NCBI GenBank assembly: GCA_017551625.1 | Contig: JAFZLF010000055.1 | Location: 1 to 64,000 of the forward strand | From: Clostridiales bacterium | GTDB lineage: Bacteria > Bacillota > Clostridia > Saccharofermentanales > Saccharofermentanaceae | DNA: 64,000 nucleotides | Direction: 5' to 3' | Notes under the pieces: generated by a model | Database searches by the model: none | What the model was told of the DNA's origin: nothing | What the model saw: only the letters and a program-made list of their open reading frames with translations | Made by a program: the position numbers and the translations under genes | In this document: one piece after another, positions 22,602 through 30,437 of the stretch | How the letters are laid out: each line of letters begins with the position of its first letter | Position numbering within the stretch: the first letter of the stretch is position 1

Positions 22602-22634
22602 TCTTGGTTCTCAATTCAACTTAAGTAAAACGAA

Positions 22635-22666
22635 AGCCTGTCGGAACTGATCCGGCAGGCTTTTTT
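22635..22666 (+). terminator. Terminator of rpsU
   Basis: AGCCTGTCGG (22635-22644) pairs with CCGGCAGGCT, followed by TTTTTT (22661-22666). Confidence 0.9.
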
Positions 22667-22691
22667 CGTGCTTCCTGAGATGCTAGATATG

Positions 22692-24188
22692 TCAGAAAAT
22701 CACCCTCGTTGTGGTATCGCACCAGATGCTGATATAGGAGTCGAAGTCTACCTCATAACTGTATTCACAGACTCCTTCCCAGTCTCCGTCAAAACCAATG
22801 GGCTCCGTATCTTCAAGTTTGCGGAATGCATCGATACCATGTACATTTATCTCCGCAATGTCGTTATGGTAGATTTCCAAACTCCGCAAGTGGATGTTCT
22901 TCGACACATCAAGAGAGGTCAGCTCGTTGTCGGAACAAATAATATAGGCTAGAAGCGGGCATGTACTTGTGTCGAGAGAAGTGAGCTTGTTGCCCGAACA
23001 ACCAAGTACCCGTAACTTGGGATTGCCGGAGATATCTATTTCGGTCAGGAAACTGGCACTGCAGGTCAGATCCTCGAGCTCCGGACAGTTACTGATATTT
23101 ATAGAAGTAAGTCCGTTTTCGTAACAATAGAGATAATTCAATTTCGGGTTTGAAGAAAAATCCAGTTCGGTAAGCGCGGGATTCGAAGTGAAAGTGCCAC
23201 TCTCGAGTTCCGGATTATTCGAAAGATCGATCGATCGAAGTTGTGTCCCATAAAGTGAGAAATACTCGAGCTTCGGATTCCGGCTCAGATCCAGACCGGA
23301 AAGAAGGTTCACGTCGGCGTCTTCACCACCGCCGATTTCCAGAATTTTAAGCTCGGGGTTTTGACTTAGATCGATTCTTCCGGTCGTGGCCGTCACGCGC
23401 AGTTCTTTCAGCTTCGGATTATGACTTAGGTCTAATTCCGAAAAATCGTCCACGATACACCACAGGGACTCTAATTCCGGTAAAGCGCTGATATTCAGAA
23501 GTTTTGCGTCAATGTGTCCAAGCGACAGACTCTTCAGTTTTTTGCAGTCGCTGATGCCGGTCAGGATCTGTATGTCGGTAAATCCGCTGAAGTCGAGTTT
23601 TTCCAGGCTTGTGCATCCGCTGATATTCAGATTGCTGATAGGATTTCCCTGACCCGAAACGTTTTCCAAGTTCGCGCATCCGCTCAGATCCATCTCAGAG
23701 ATGTTATTACAATAACAGTCAATAAATTCCAGAGCCGGGTTTTTACTTGCATCAAGAGTGGTCACGTATCCTGCTTCGAAAGACAGATCAGTCATGTTTG
23801 GGAAGTGCTCGATCCCGACTAAAGATGCCAGTTCATAAGTACCGTTGATCTCGATCGCATTCACGGCTTCGCGCTCTTCGCTGCTCAGGAAACCATCCGA
23901 ATCGGTGTCTATGTTTTCGGTTACGTATTGGAGAAATACCGGATCCGGGAAATATGTACTGTCGACCGGGAGCGGATCAGGAATGGTCGTCTCTGTCGGA
24001 GGTTCCGTTGTCGCATCGGTTTCTGTCCCTGATGAGGTTTCGGTTGTGGCGGACGGCTCCGTTTCTGAAAGACTTGCCTGCGACGGCTCCGTTTCTGAAA
24101 CGGAAGTCGTGGTCTCTTTCTCTTTCGTGCAGGCGGAAGAAGAGAGGATCATACATAAGATAAGAAAAACGGAAGTGGCTCTTTTCAT
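22692..24188 (-). CDS. Leucine-rich-repeat lipoprotein
   Basis: A 498-residue predicted surface lipoprotein. The signal ends in a lipobox SSAC (Cys about 20), followed by a 55-residue Thr/Glu/Ser tether. An EF-hand-like loop DTDSDGFLSSEE (near 93-104) precedes an LRR array of about 14 units, each with the core LxxLDLSxNPxLxxL (for example LRSIDLSNNPELES). Bacterial LRR surface proteins usually bind host or polysaccharide ligands; the ligand here is unknown. The ribosome site AGGAGG is six bases before the ATG. The gene is monocistronic. Confidence 0.85.
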   Translation of the reverse strand: MKRATSVFLILCMILSSSACTKEKETTTSVSETEPSQASLSETEPSATTETSSGTETDATTEPPTETTIPDPLPVDSTYFPDPVFLQYVTENIDTDSDGFLSSEEREAVNAIEINGTYELASLVGIEHFPNMTDLSFEAGYVTTLDASKNPALEFIDCYCNNISEMDLSGCANLENVSGQGNPISNLNISGCTSLEKLDFSGFTDIQILTGISDCKKLKSLSLGHIDAKLLNISALPELESLWCIVDDFSELDLSHNPKLKELRVTATTGRIDLSQNPELKILEIGGGEDADVNLLSGLDLSRNPKLEYFSLYGTQLRSIDLSNNPELESGTFTSNPALTELDFSSNPKLNYLYCYENGLTSINISNCPELEDLTCSASFLTEIDISGNPKLRVLGCSGNKLTSLDTSTCPLLAYIICSDNELTSLDVSKNIHLRSLEIYHNDIAEINVHGIDAFRKLEDTEPIGFDGDWEGVCEYSYEVDFDSYISIWCDTTTRVIF

Positions 24189-24226
24189 AGTGGCCTCCTG
24201 TAGTCCATATTCTCACCCCGATAATG

Positions 24227-24255
24227 ATTATACCCTTTGCGCGCCGGACTTGGAA
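24227..24255 (-). promoter_or_regulatory. Promoter of the LRR lipoprotein
   Basis: Minus strand: TTCCAA (24255-24250), 17-bp spacer, TATAAT (24232-24227). Confidence 0.55.
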
Positions 24256-24616
24256 TACCTGTATTTTTCAGAACGCGCGATTTTATCATGCATCGCGCAA
24301 AAAGAAAAGGGCAGATTTTCATGTTTAGGCATTTTCTCACGGCAGATTTTCCGTGGGAGCGGAGCTTTCTCGGAATATCTCCGGGTTTTCAGATCCGGAG
24401 ATGACGACTACACTGGAAACGTATTAGGGAGTAGCTTACATGCTTCGGGACCCTTCAGGAGCCGCATCAGGACCGGATCCGCATCGGAAGCATGTGACAT
24501 ATTTCGTCATCACGGGAAAATCCCCGGGATATGTCGGGAGAAGCGAGACTTTTACTGCACAAGAAGATGCAGCAAAAAGCTCGTTTTTTGTTGCCCGATG
24601 TAAAGGAGGTGGCGAG

Positions 24617-24706
24617 ATGGCCCTTGGCAGAGTTTTCCAAAAACGGAATCATGAAAAGCCTAAAGATTGTATCCCCTGTCCAAAGAATCGATGTTGCAAT
24701 GTATGA
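24617..24706 (+). CDS. Possible short Cys-rich peptide gene
   Basis: In the 602-base gap 24189-24790, an ATG at 24617 follows an excellent Shine-Dalgarno AAAGGAGGTGG (24602-24612) and opens a 29-codon frame ending DCIPCPKNRCCNV, with four cysteines in the last 12 residues. The same frame is open back to an ATG at 24440 (88 codons) with AGGGAG upstream. The 3' end overlaps the -35 of the ABC promoter. I recognise no family. The strong ribosome site is the main support; it may be a chance frame. Confidence 0.25.
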   Translation: MALGRVFQKRNHEKPKDCIPCPKNRCCNV

Positions 24707-24722
24707 ACACATGAATTATAAT
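24694..24722 (+). promoter_or_regulatory. Promoter of the FtsX-like ABC operon
   Basis: TTGCAA (24694-24699), 17-bp spacer, TATAAT (24717-24722), about 70 bases before the ATPase gene. Confidence 0.75.
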
Positions 24723-24723
24723 A

Positions 24724-24745
24724 CATATGAACGGTTGTTCATATG
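24724..24745 (+). promoter_or_regulatory. Palindromic operator (TetR-like) at the transcription start
   Basis: CATATGAAC (24724-24732), GGTT, GTTCATATG (24737-24745): a perfect 9-bp inverted repeat directly after the -10. The size and placement fit a TetR-family repressor. A further TATGAAC half-site lies in the promoter spacer (24702-24708). No regulator gene is adjacent. Confidence 0.7.
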
Positions 24746-24790
24746 ATAAACCGTTTACCAATATGATAATGACAGCGTGAGGTAATAGTT

Positions 24791-25501
24791 ATGTCTTTAG
24801 AAGAATTCCTGGTAGTAAGTAACGTACACAAAGCATTTGGCACAGGCGACAGCCGGCAGGAGGTCCTTCGGGGGATGGACTTCACTGTGGCAAAAGGTGA
24901 GTTCTGCGTCCTGCTCGGCCCGTCGGGCTCAGGTAAGTCGACGCTCCTTAACATCATCGGCGGCATCGACAGCGCCGATGACGGATTTATCTCGATCGCC
25001 GGCGACAAGCTCCGCGACATGGATGAGCGGGCACTGACCCGCTACAGAAGAAAGCACCTGGGATACGTCTTCCAGCTTTATAACCTGATCCCGAATCTGA
25101 ACGTCAAGGAGAACATCGAGGTCGGCGCGTATCTCTCGGATGCCCCGCTCGACATCGACGAGCTTCTCAATACCCTGGGTCTGTGGGATCACCGCTACAA
25201 GCTCCCGAACCAGCTCTCCGGCGGCCAGCAGCAGAGGACCTCGATCGGACGCGCGATCGTCAAGAATCCGGACATCCTCCTCTGCGACGAGCCGACCGGC
25301 GCACTCGATTATCAGACCTCGAAGGAGATCTTAAAGCTCATCGAGGACGTGAACAAAAAGTACGGAAACACGATCATCATGGTCACCCACAACGAAGAAA
25401 TCAGCAAGATGGCAGACCACACCATCAAGCTCCGTGACGGTAAAGTGAGAAAGAATATCATCAACGACAACAGGGTCTCCGCAGAAGACCTCGAATGGTA
25501 A
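24791..25501 (+). CDS. ABC transporter ATP-binding protein (FtsE/LolD type)
   Basis: A 236-residue ATPase with Walker [10 protein letters not shown] (near 43-51), Q-loop VFQLYNLIP, signature [14 protein letters not shown], Walker [13 protein letters not shown] and H-loop MVTHN. It pairs with the large permease that starts 16 bases after its stop. Complexes of this type (one ATPase, one 800-residue FtsX-like permease) export or extract amphiphilic substrates or give antimicrobial resistance in Firmicutes. The palindromic operator upstream suggests repression relieved by a ligand. Confidence 0.92.
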   Translation: MSLEEFLVVSNVHKAFGTGDSRQEVLRGMDFTVAKGEFCVLLGPSGSGKSTLLNIIGGIDSADDGFISIAGDKLRDMDERALTRYRRKHLGYVFQLYNLIPNLNVKENIEVGAYLSDAPLDIDELLNTLGLWDHRYKLPNQLSGGQQQRTSIGRAIVKNPDILLCDEPTGALDYQTSKEILKLIEDVNKKYGNTIIMVTHNEEISKMADHTIKLRDGKVRKNIINDNRVSAEDLEW

Positions 25502-25516
25502 GCGGAGGGAGAAATC

Positions 25517-28012
25517 ATGGCAACGAATATCAAGAAAACAACAGGAGCGGAATTTGCCAGGGGCGCCGTTACTTCGCAGAAGAAAGTCGGAAACCCGATG
25601 CGCAAGCGCCTGCTCCGCGAGATTAAGAAAGACTGGAAGAAGTATATCGTCCTCGTTCTCCTGATGGTATTTATGATCGCGCTCACGTCCGGTGTTGACG
25701 TCGCAAATGACAGCATGATGGCCGCGATCGATGAATCCTATGAGAAGTACACGATCGAAAACGGACACTTCGAGCTCCGGAATAAAGCTTCAGAGGCTCT
25801 GCTCAATGAGATCGAATCCGAAGGCATCACCGTGTACGAACAGTTCTATAAGGACTTAAGTGAAAGTAAGACCTCGCCGAACGATACTAAAGCGGCATCT
25901 TCCGATGAGAGCGAAGTTACCGTCCGCATCTTCAAGGTCAGGACTGACGTCAACCGCGCGTGCATCATGAAGGGCGAACTTCCTGCGGCCGCAAACGAGA
26001 TCGCGATAGACAATAACCACGCATACATCAAAGGCATCAAGGTCGGCGACACACTGTACATCGGGGAGAGTGCTTTTACCGTATCCGGACTGATCTCGTC
26101 TTCCGACTACACCACGCTTTTCAAAAACAACTCCGACTTCATGTTCAACGCGGTCGACTTCGACATCGCGGTCATGACACCGGAAGGCTGGGAGGCACTT
26201 CCGTCCTCGACATTCTATCAGTATGCGTTCATGTACAATGAAGCGCCGGCAAATACTTCCGAACAGAAGGAAAAGGCATCTGTCCTGATGGAAAAACTCG
26301 CGGTGCTCTCGGCGACGGGTGGTTTTACCGATGAAAAAGCACTCGCCGAGGAACTTCAGGTGAAGATCCAGAGCCAGGATCCGGAGGCACTGCAGCTTCT
26401 TTCTGAAAAGAAAGGCGACATCAACGAACTTACAGATTTCGTGCCGGAATACGCGAATCAGGCGATCCATTTCGCGCCCGAGGATATGGGTTCCGACAAA
26501 GCACTCACATCGGTACTGGTCTACGTCTTCATCGTGGTACTGGCTTTCGTCTTCGCGATCACGGCCAGAAACACCATCGTAAATGAATCGGCAGTCATCG
26601 GAACTCTCCGCGCGACCGGCTATACCAGAGGCGAGATCGTCCGTCACTACATGCTCGTTCCGATCATCGTGACACTTCTGGCATCGGTCGTCGGTAACAT
26701 CCTCGGCTACACGCTCTTCAAGGACGCGTGCGTCGCGCTGTACTACAATTCCTACAGCTTCGTGACCTATGAGACACGCTGGAATATGAATGCTTTCCTC
26801 GTAACGACACTTCTGCCGATGATCCTGATGATCTTCATCAACTTCATCGTCATATGCAGAAAACTGCGTCTGTCGCCGCTTCGCTTCCTGCGCCGCGACC
26901 TGAACACATCGAAGAGAAAGAAAACTATGAGACTTCCGTCCTGGAGTTTTCTTAAGAGATTCCGTCTGCGTATCCTCTTCGACAATATCGGTGGTTACTT
27001 CGTACTGTTTGTCGGTATCGCGTTCGTCATGCTGCTTCTTGCTTTCTCGATCGGACTGCCGGAGACGCTCGATCACTACAAGTCCAATCTGGATGAGAAC
27101 CTGATCTCGAACTATCAGTACATCCTGAAGGGATCTAAGGACGAAGAAGGTAACGTCATCACGACTTCGGAAGAAACAGCGGAACGGTATTCCGTGGGCA
27201 CTCTCGAGACCGTCGATGGTGCGCACAAGGGCGAGGAGATCAGTGTTTACGGCTACGAAAACGGAAGCCGGTACATTAAAGTCGACGAGGAGCTTTCCGG
27301 AAATGAGATCTGGATCTCATCTCCGTATCAGAAGAAGTTCATGCTGAAGAAAGGCGACACAATTACGCTGAAGGAGAAGTATGAGGACAAGTCGTATGAC
27401 TTCGTGATCAAGGGCGTTTACGACTACGACGGAGCGCTCTGCATATTCCTCCCGCAGGAGAACTTCAACAAGACCTTCGGGCTTTCGGAGGATTCGTTCA
27501 CCGGATACCTTTCGCAGAACGCGATCTCGGATATCTACTATGAGAACATTTACGCCGTCGTGACTCTCGAAGAGGTCATGAGCATCGCGACACAGCTCGA
27601 TCATTCGATGGGCGACATGATGGATATGGTCTCCTGGGTATGCATGGTCATGGCGATCCTAATGATGTATCTGCTGACGAAGATCATCATCGAAAAGAAC
27701 GCGACCTCGATCTCGATGGTCAAAGTTCTGGGCTACGAAAACGGCGAGATCAACAGCCTCTACATCCTTCTGACTTCGCTCGTGGTCATCGTGAGTGCGA
27801 TTCTGACCGCTGCACTGGCGATCCTCGGCCTGGCGGGCGTCTTCCGCCTCTATATGAACTCGCTGAACGGCTGGTTCGATATCTACATCAGCCCGATGGG
27901 TATCGCGAAGATGATCCTGATCCTTGTCGTTTCCTACGCAGTCGTTGCAGTCTTCGACATGGTCCGCATCAAGAAGATCCCGCTGGCCGACGCACTGAAG
28001 AATGTCGAGTAA
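25517..28012 (+). CDS. FtsX-like ABC permease, large two-module type
   Basis: An 831-residue membrane protein: one helix near the N-terminus (about 45-62), a large extracytoplasmic domain (to about 335), three helices (about 335-460), a fourth at the start of the second module (about 490-515), a second extracytoplasmic domain, then three C-terminal helices (about 700-820). This is the duplicated 10-helix-like architecture of BceB/YxdM-type and related permeases. The extracytoplasmic domains probably gather the substrate. It is cotranscribed with the ATPase and followed by a strong terminator. Confidence 0.9.
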   Translation: MATNIKKTTGAEFARGAVTSQKKVGNPMRKRLLREIKKDWKKYIVLVLLMVFMIALTSGVDVANDSMMAAIDESYEKYTIENGHFELRNKASEALLNEIESEGITVYEQFYKDLSESKTSPNDTKAASSDESEVTVRIFKVRTDVNRACIMKGELPAAANEIAIDNNHAYIKGIKVGDTLYIGESAFTVSGLISSSDYTTLFKNNSDFMFNAVDFDIAVMTPEGWEALPSSTFYQYAFMYNEAPANTSEQKEKASVLMEKLAVLSATGGFTDEKALAEELQVKIQSQDPEALQLLSEKKGDINELTDFVPEYANQAIHFAPEDMGSDKALTSVLVYVFIVVLAFVFAITARNTIVNESAVIGTLRATGYTRGEIVRHYMLVPIIVTLLASVVGNILGYTLFKDACVALYYNSYSFVTYETRWNMNAFLVTTLLPMILMIFINFIVICRKLRLSPLRFLRRDLNTSKRKKTMRLPSWSFLKRFRLRILFDNIGGYFVLFVGIAFVMLLLAFSIGLPETLDHYKSNLDENLISNYQYILKGSKDEEGNVITTSEETAERYSVGTLETVDGAHKGEEISVYGYENGSRYIKVDEELSGNEIWISSPYQKKFMLKKGDTITLKEKYEDKSYDFVIKGVYDYDGALCIFLPQENFNKTFGLSEDSFTGYLSQNAISDIYYENIYAVVTLEEVMSIATQLDHSMGDMMDMVSWVCMVMAILMMYLLTKIIIEKNATSISMVKVLGYENGEINSLYILLTSLVVIVSAILTAALAILGLAGVFRLYMNSLNGWFDIYISPMGIAKMILILVVSYAVVAVFDMVRIKKIPLADALKNVE

Positions 28013-28092
28013 CGACGTCACACTACGTTGCGCCGGAAGGTGCAAAACCGTGATTGTCTATTTCTCATAATACACCCTCCACTTTTTGATAT

Positions 28093-28141
28093 ACGCCGTT
28101 CCGCAGTCTTTAAGACTCCGGAGCGGCGTGTTCTTCTTTCT
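28093..28141 (+). terminator. Terminator of the ABC operon
   Basis: A long near-perfect stem (28093-28110 with 28111-28129, arms ACGCCGTTCCGCAGTCTT and its partner) followed by TTCTTCTTTCTT. Confidence 0.85.
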
Positions 28142-28179
28142 TGGGGGGAGCGTTGTTCTTGCTTAGGGGCGTGTTCTTC

Positions 28180-28210
28180 TTGATAAGGAAAAGATATCTT
28201 ATGCTACAAT
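28180..28210 (+). promoter_or_regulatory. Promoter of recJ-relA
   Basis: TGCTACAAT (extended -10, TACAAT at 28205-28210) with TTGATA at 28180-28185 (19-bp spacer). Confidence 0.55.
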
Positions 28211-28241
28211 ATATCTAGTAAAGATTTGTGAGGCGTGATCA

Positions 28242-30434
28242 GTGATACTTCTTGAGAAAAAATGGCGTTTGCCGGATGAGAAAAAAATAGCGGAAAGCGA
28301 GGGCGCGCAGTCGCTCCTTGACGGTATTCTGAAGGCGCGCGGCATTGATAGCGAATCGGAAAAAGCGACATTCCTCAAGAGCCTCCCGGAGGACTTTTAC
28401 GACCCGTTCCTCATGAACGATATGGATGTGGCAGTGGACCGTCTTATTGCGGCGGTCTCCGGCGGAGAAAAGATCCTCATCTGCGGCGACTACGATGCTG
28501 ACGGTGTGACGGCCACGGCGATATTGACGCTCTTTCTTAGAAGACTCGGCGCGAACGTCGATCACGTGATCCCGAGCCGCCTCGTGGAGGGGTACGGTGT
28601 ATCCGGTGCGCTTACGGACAGGATCCGGGCCCGGAAACCGGATCTCGTCGTGACGGTGGACTGCGGTGTCTCCAATGCCGCGGAAATCGGCGAACTCATG
28701 GACGAAGGTCCGGACGTCATCGTGACGGACCACCATGAAGTAAAGGAAGTGCTTCCGCCGGCGCTGGCTGTCATCGATTGTAAAAGACCGGACAACAGGT
28801 ATCCTTTCGTGCACCTGTGCGGCGCGGCAGTGGCGCTCAAACTCGTTCAGGCATGCTGCATCAGGCTTAACAGTGCCGATTCTCCGGCCGGATCACTTTC
28901 TGTTGCTCCGGATGACTGGAAAAACTATATCGACATCGCCGCCCTCGGCACGATCGCCGATGTGGTCCCGATGATCGGGGAAAACCGCGCGCTCGTCCGG
29001 GAGGGAATCGGACTTCTGAATAACACCGGCAGAGTCGGACTAAGAGCGCTTTTTGACATCGTGCGCCCGTCGGCAAATGCGCCTGTACGGCTGAACTCGA
29101 CGGATATTGCCTTCCAGATCGTCCCGAAGATCAACGCCTGCGGAAGAATGGGCGATGCGGTGAGGGCGCTCGACCTGATCCTCACGGAAGATGAAAAAGA
29201 GGCGATGAATCTCGCGCAGGAACTGGTGACGGAGAACTCGAGAAGACAGCTCCTCGAGCAGAAGATCCTCGAGGAAGCCGTCGAGAAGATCGAGTCGAAC
29301 CACCAGCTGATCGAGGGCCTCCGGAATCCCTCGATGCCCATCGTGGTGGCCGGAGAGAACTGGCACGTCGGTATCCTCGGTATCGTGGCCAGCAGACTCG
29401 TCAGCAGATACCAGCGTACGGCGATCGTATTCACGAGGATCGACGATATGCTTAAGGGGAGCTGCCGCACAGCGGGAGACTATCCGATACTCGATTGCCT
29501 GAAGGCCTGCGGCGACTCGGTCGCCCAGTATGGCGGGCATAAGCGCGCCGCCGGCGTCAGCGTCGAGGTCGCAAGATACGGAGAATTCCTCGGAAGGATC
29601 GGCGAGTGGGCACAATCGAGAAATAGTGAAGCGGACATCGCCGAGATCGACGTTGACTGCACCGTGCGGCCGGAGAGGATCACGGTGACCGCAGTCGAGG
29701 AGCTCTCTGCGCTCGAGCCCTATGGAGAGGGGAACCGAGAACCGGTGTTTCATCTTCAGGGACTCCGGATCACGCAGACACAGCTCGTAGGCGCGGAGAA
29801 GCAGCACCTCAAGCTGACGGTCGCATATAAGAAGAACGACAGCGGGAAAGAAAAAACGGAGACACTCGATGCCATCGCTTTCCGCGCGGCCGAGATGGCG
29901 GACATGTTCGTACCGGGAAGTATGGTCGACATGCTCGTCGCTCCCGGGATCAACGTCTGGAACGGGAATAAGCAGGTGTCGCTCCGCGTGCAGGACATGC
30001 ATTTCATGCCGATCGGCAGAACGATCTGGGACCAGCCGCAGCTTCTCGAGAACCTCTACAGGAACAGGATCGGGATCGACAAGGTCGCCCTGATCGGTAA
30101 GTGCCGCGTGCAGGACCTCTGCCCGACGGGGCCGGAGATGGGGATCCTTTATCAGTTCCTGCGCGACAATTGCAGCGAAGCGACAAATATCGTGGATCTT
30201 TCGTACCTGGCGCGGCTCGTGACTGGACGCTATAAAAAACCGCTGCATGCTTTTAAGATCTCGCGCGCGATGGACATCTTCTGCGAGGCCGGCCTTGTGC
30301 AGATGCAGAGGATCAACGACGACCGCTGCTGCTTCTCCTTGATATCTGTAAAAGACAAGGTTAAACTGGAGGATACGGAGACTTATCAGATTCTTCGTCC
30401 ACATATGGGGGATGTGCCCGGAGGGCAGGGATGA
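28242..30434 (+). CDS. recJ: Single-stranded-DNA-specific exonuclease RecJ
   Basis: A 730-residue 5'-3' ssDNA exonuclease for recombination and repair. The DHH-phosphoesterase core has GDYDADG (82-88) and VTDHHE (161-166), with the DHHA1 nucleic-acid-binding region around GRMGDAVRALDL and the GGH motif YGGHKRAAG. A C-terminal extension of about 150 residues beyond the E. coli length is usual for Firmicutes RecJ. It starts at GTG with a weak ribosome site. The stop is three bases before the relA start, so the two form an operon, as in many Firmicutes. Confidence 0.95.
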   Translation: MILLEKKWRLPDEKKIAESEGAQSLLDGILKARGIDSESEKATFLKSLPEDFYDPFLMNDMDVAVDRLIAAVSGGEKILICGDYDADGVTATAILTLFLRRLGANVDHVIPSRLVEGYGVSGALTDRIRARKPDLVVTVDCGVSNAAEIGELMDEGPDVIVTDHHEVKEVLPPALAVIDCKRPDNRYPFVHLCGAAVALKLVQACCIRLNSADSPAGSLSVAPDDWKNYIDIAALGTIADVVPMIGENRALVREGIGLLNNTGRVGLRALFDIVRPSANAPVRLNSTDIAFQIVPKINACGRMGDAVRALDLILTEDEKEAMNLAQELVTENSRRQLLEQKILEEAVEKIESNHQLIEGLRNPSMPIVVAGENWHVGILGIVASRLVSRYQRTAIVFTRIDDMLKGSCRTAGDYPILDCLKACGDSVAQYGGHKRAAGVSVEVARYGEFLGRIGEWAQSRNSEADIAEIDVDCTVRPERITVTAVEELSALEPYGEGNREPVFHLQGLRITQTQLVGAEKQHLKLTVAYKKNDSGKEKTETLDAIAFRAAEMADMFVPGSMVDMLVAPGINVWNGNKQVSLRVQDMHFMPIGRTIWDQPQLLENLYRNRIGIDKVALIGKCRVQDLCPTGPEMGILYQFLRDNCSEATNIVDLSYLARLVTGRYKKPLHAFKISRAMDIFCEAGLVQMQRINDDRCCFSLISVKDKVKLEDTETYQILRPHMGDVPGGQG

Positions 30435-30437
30435 ATA

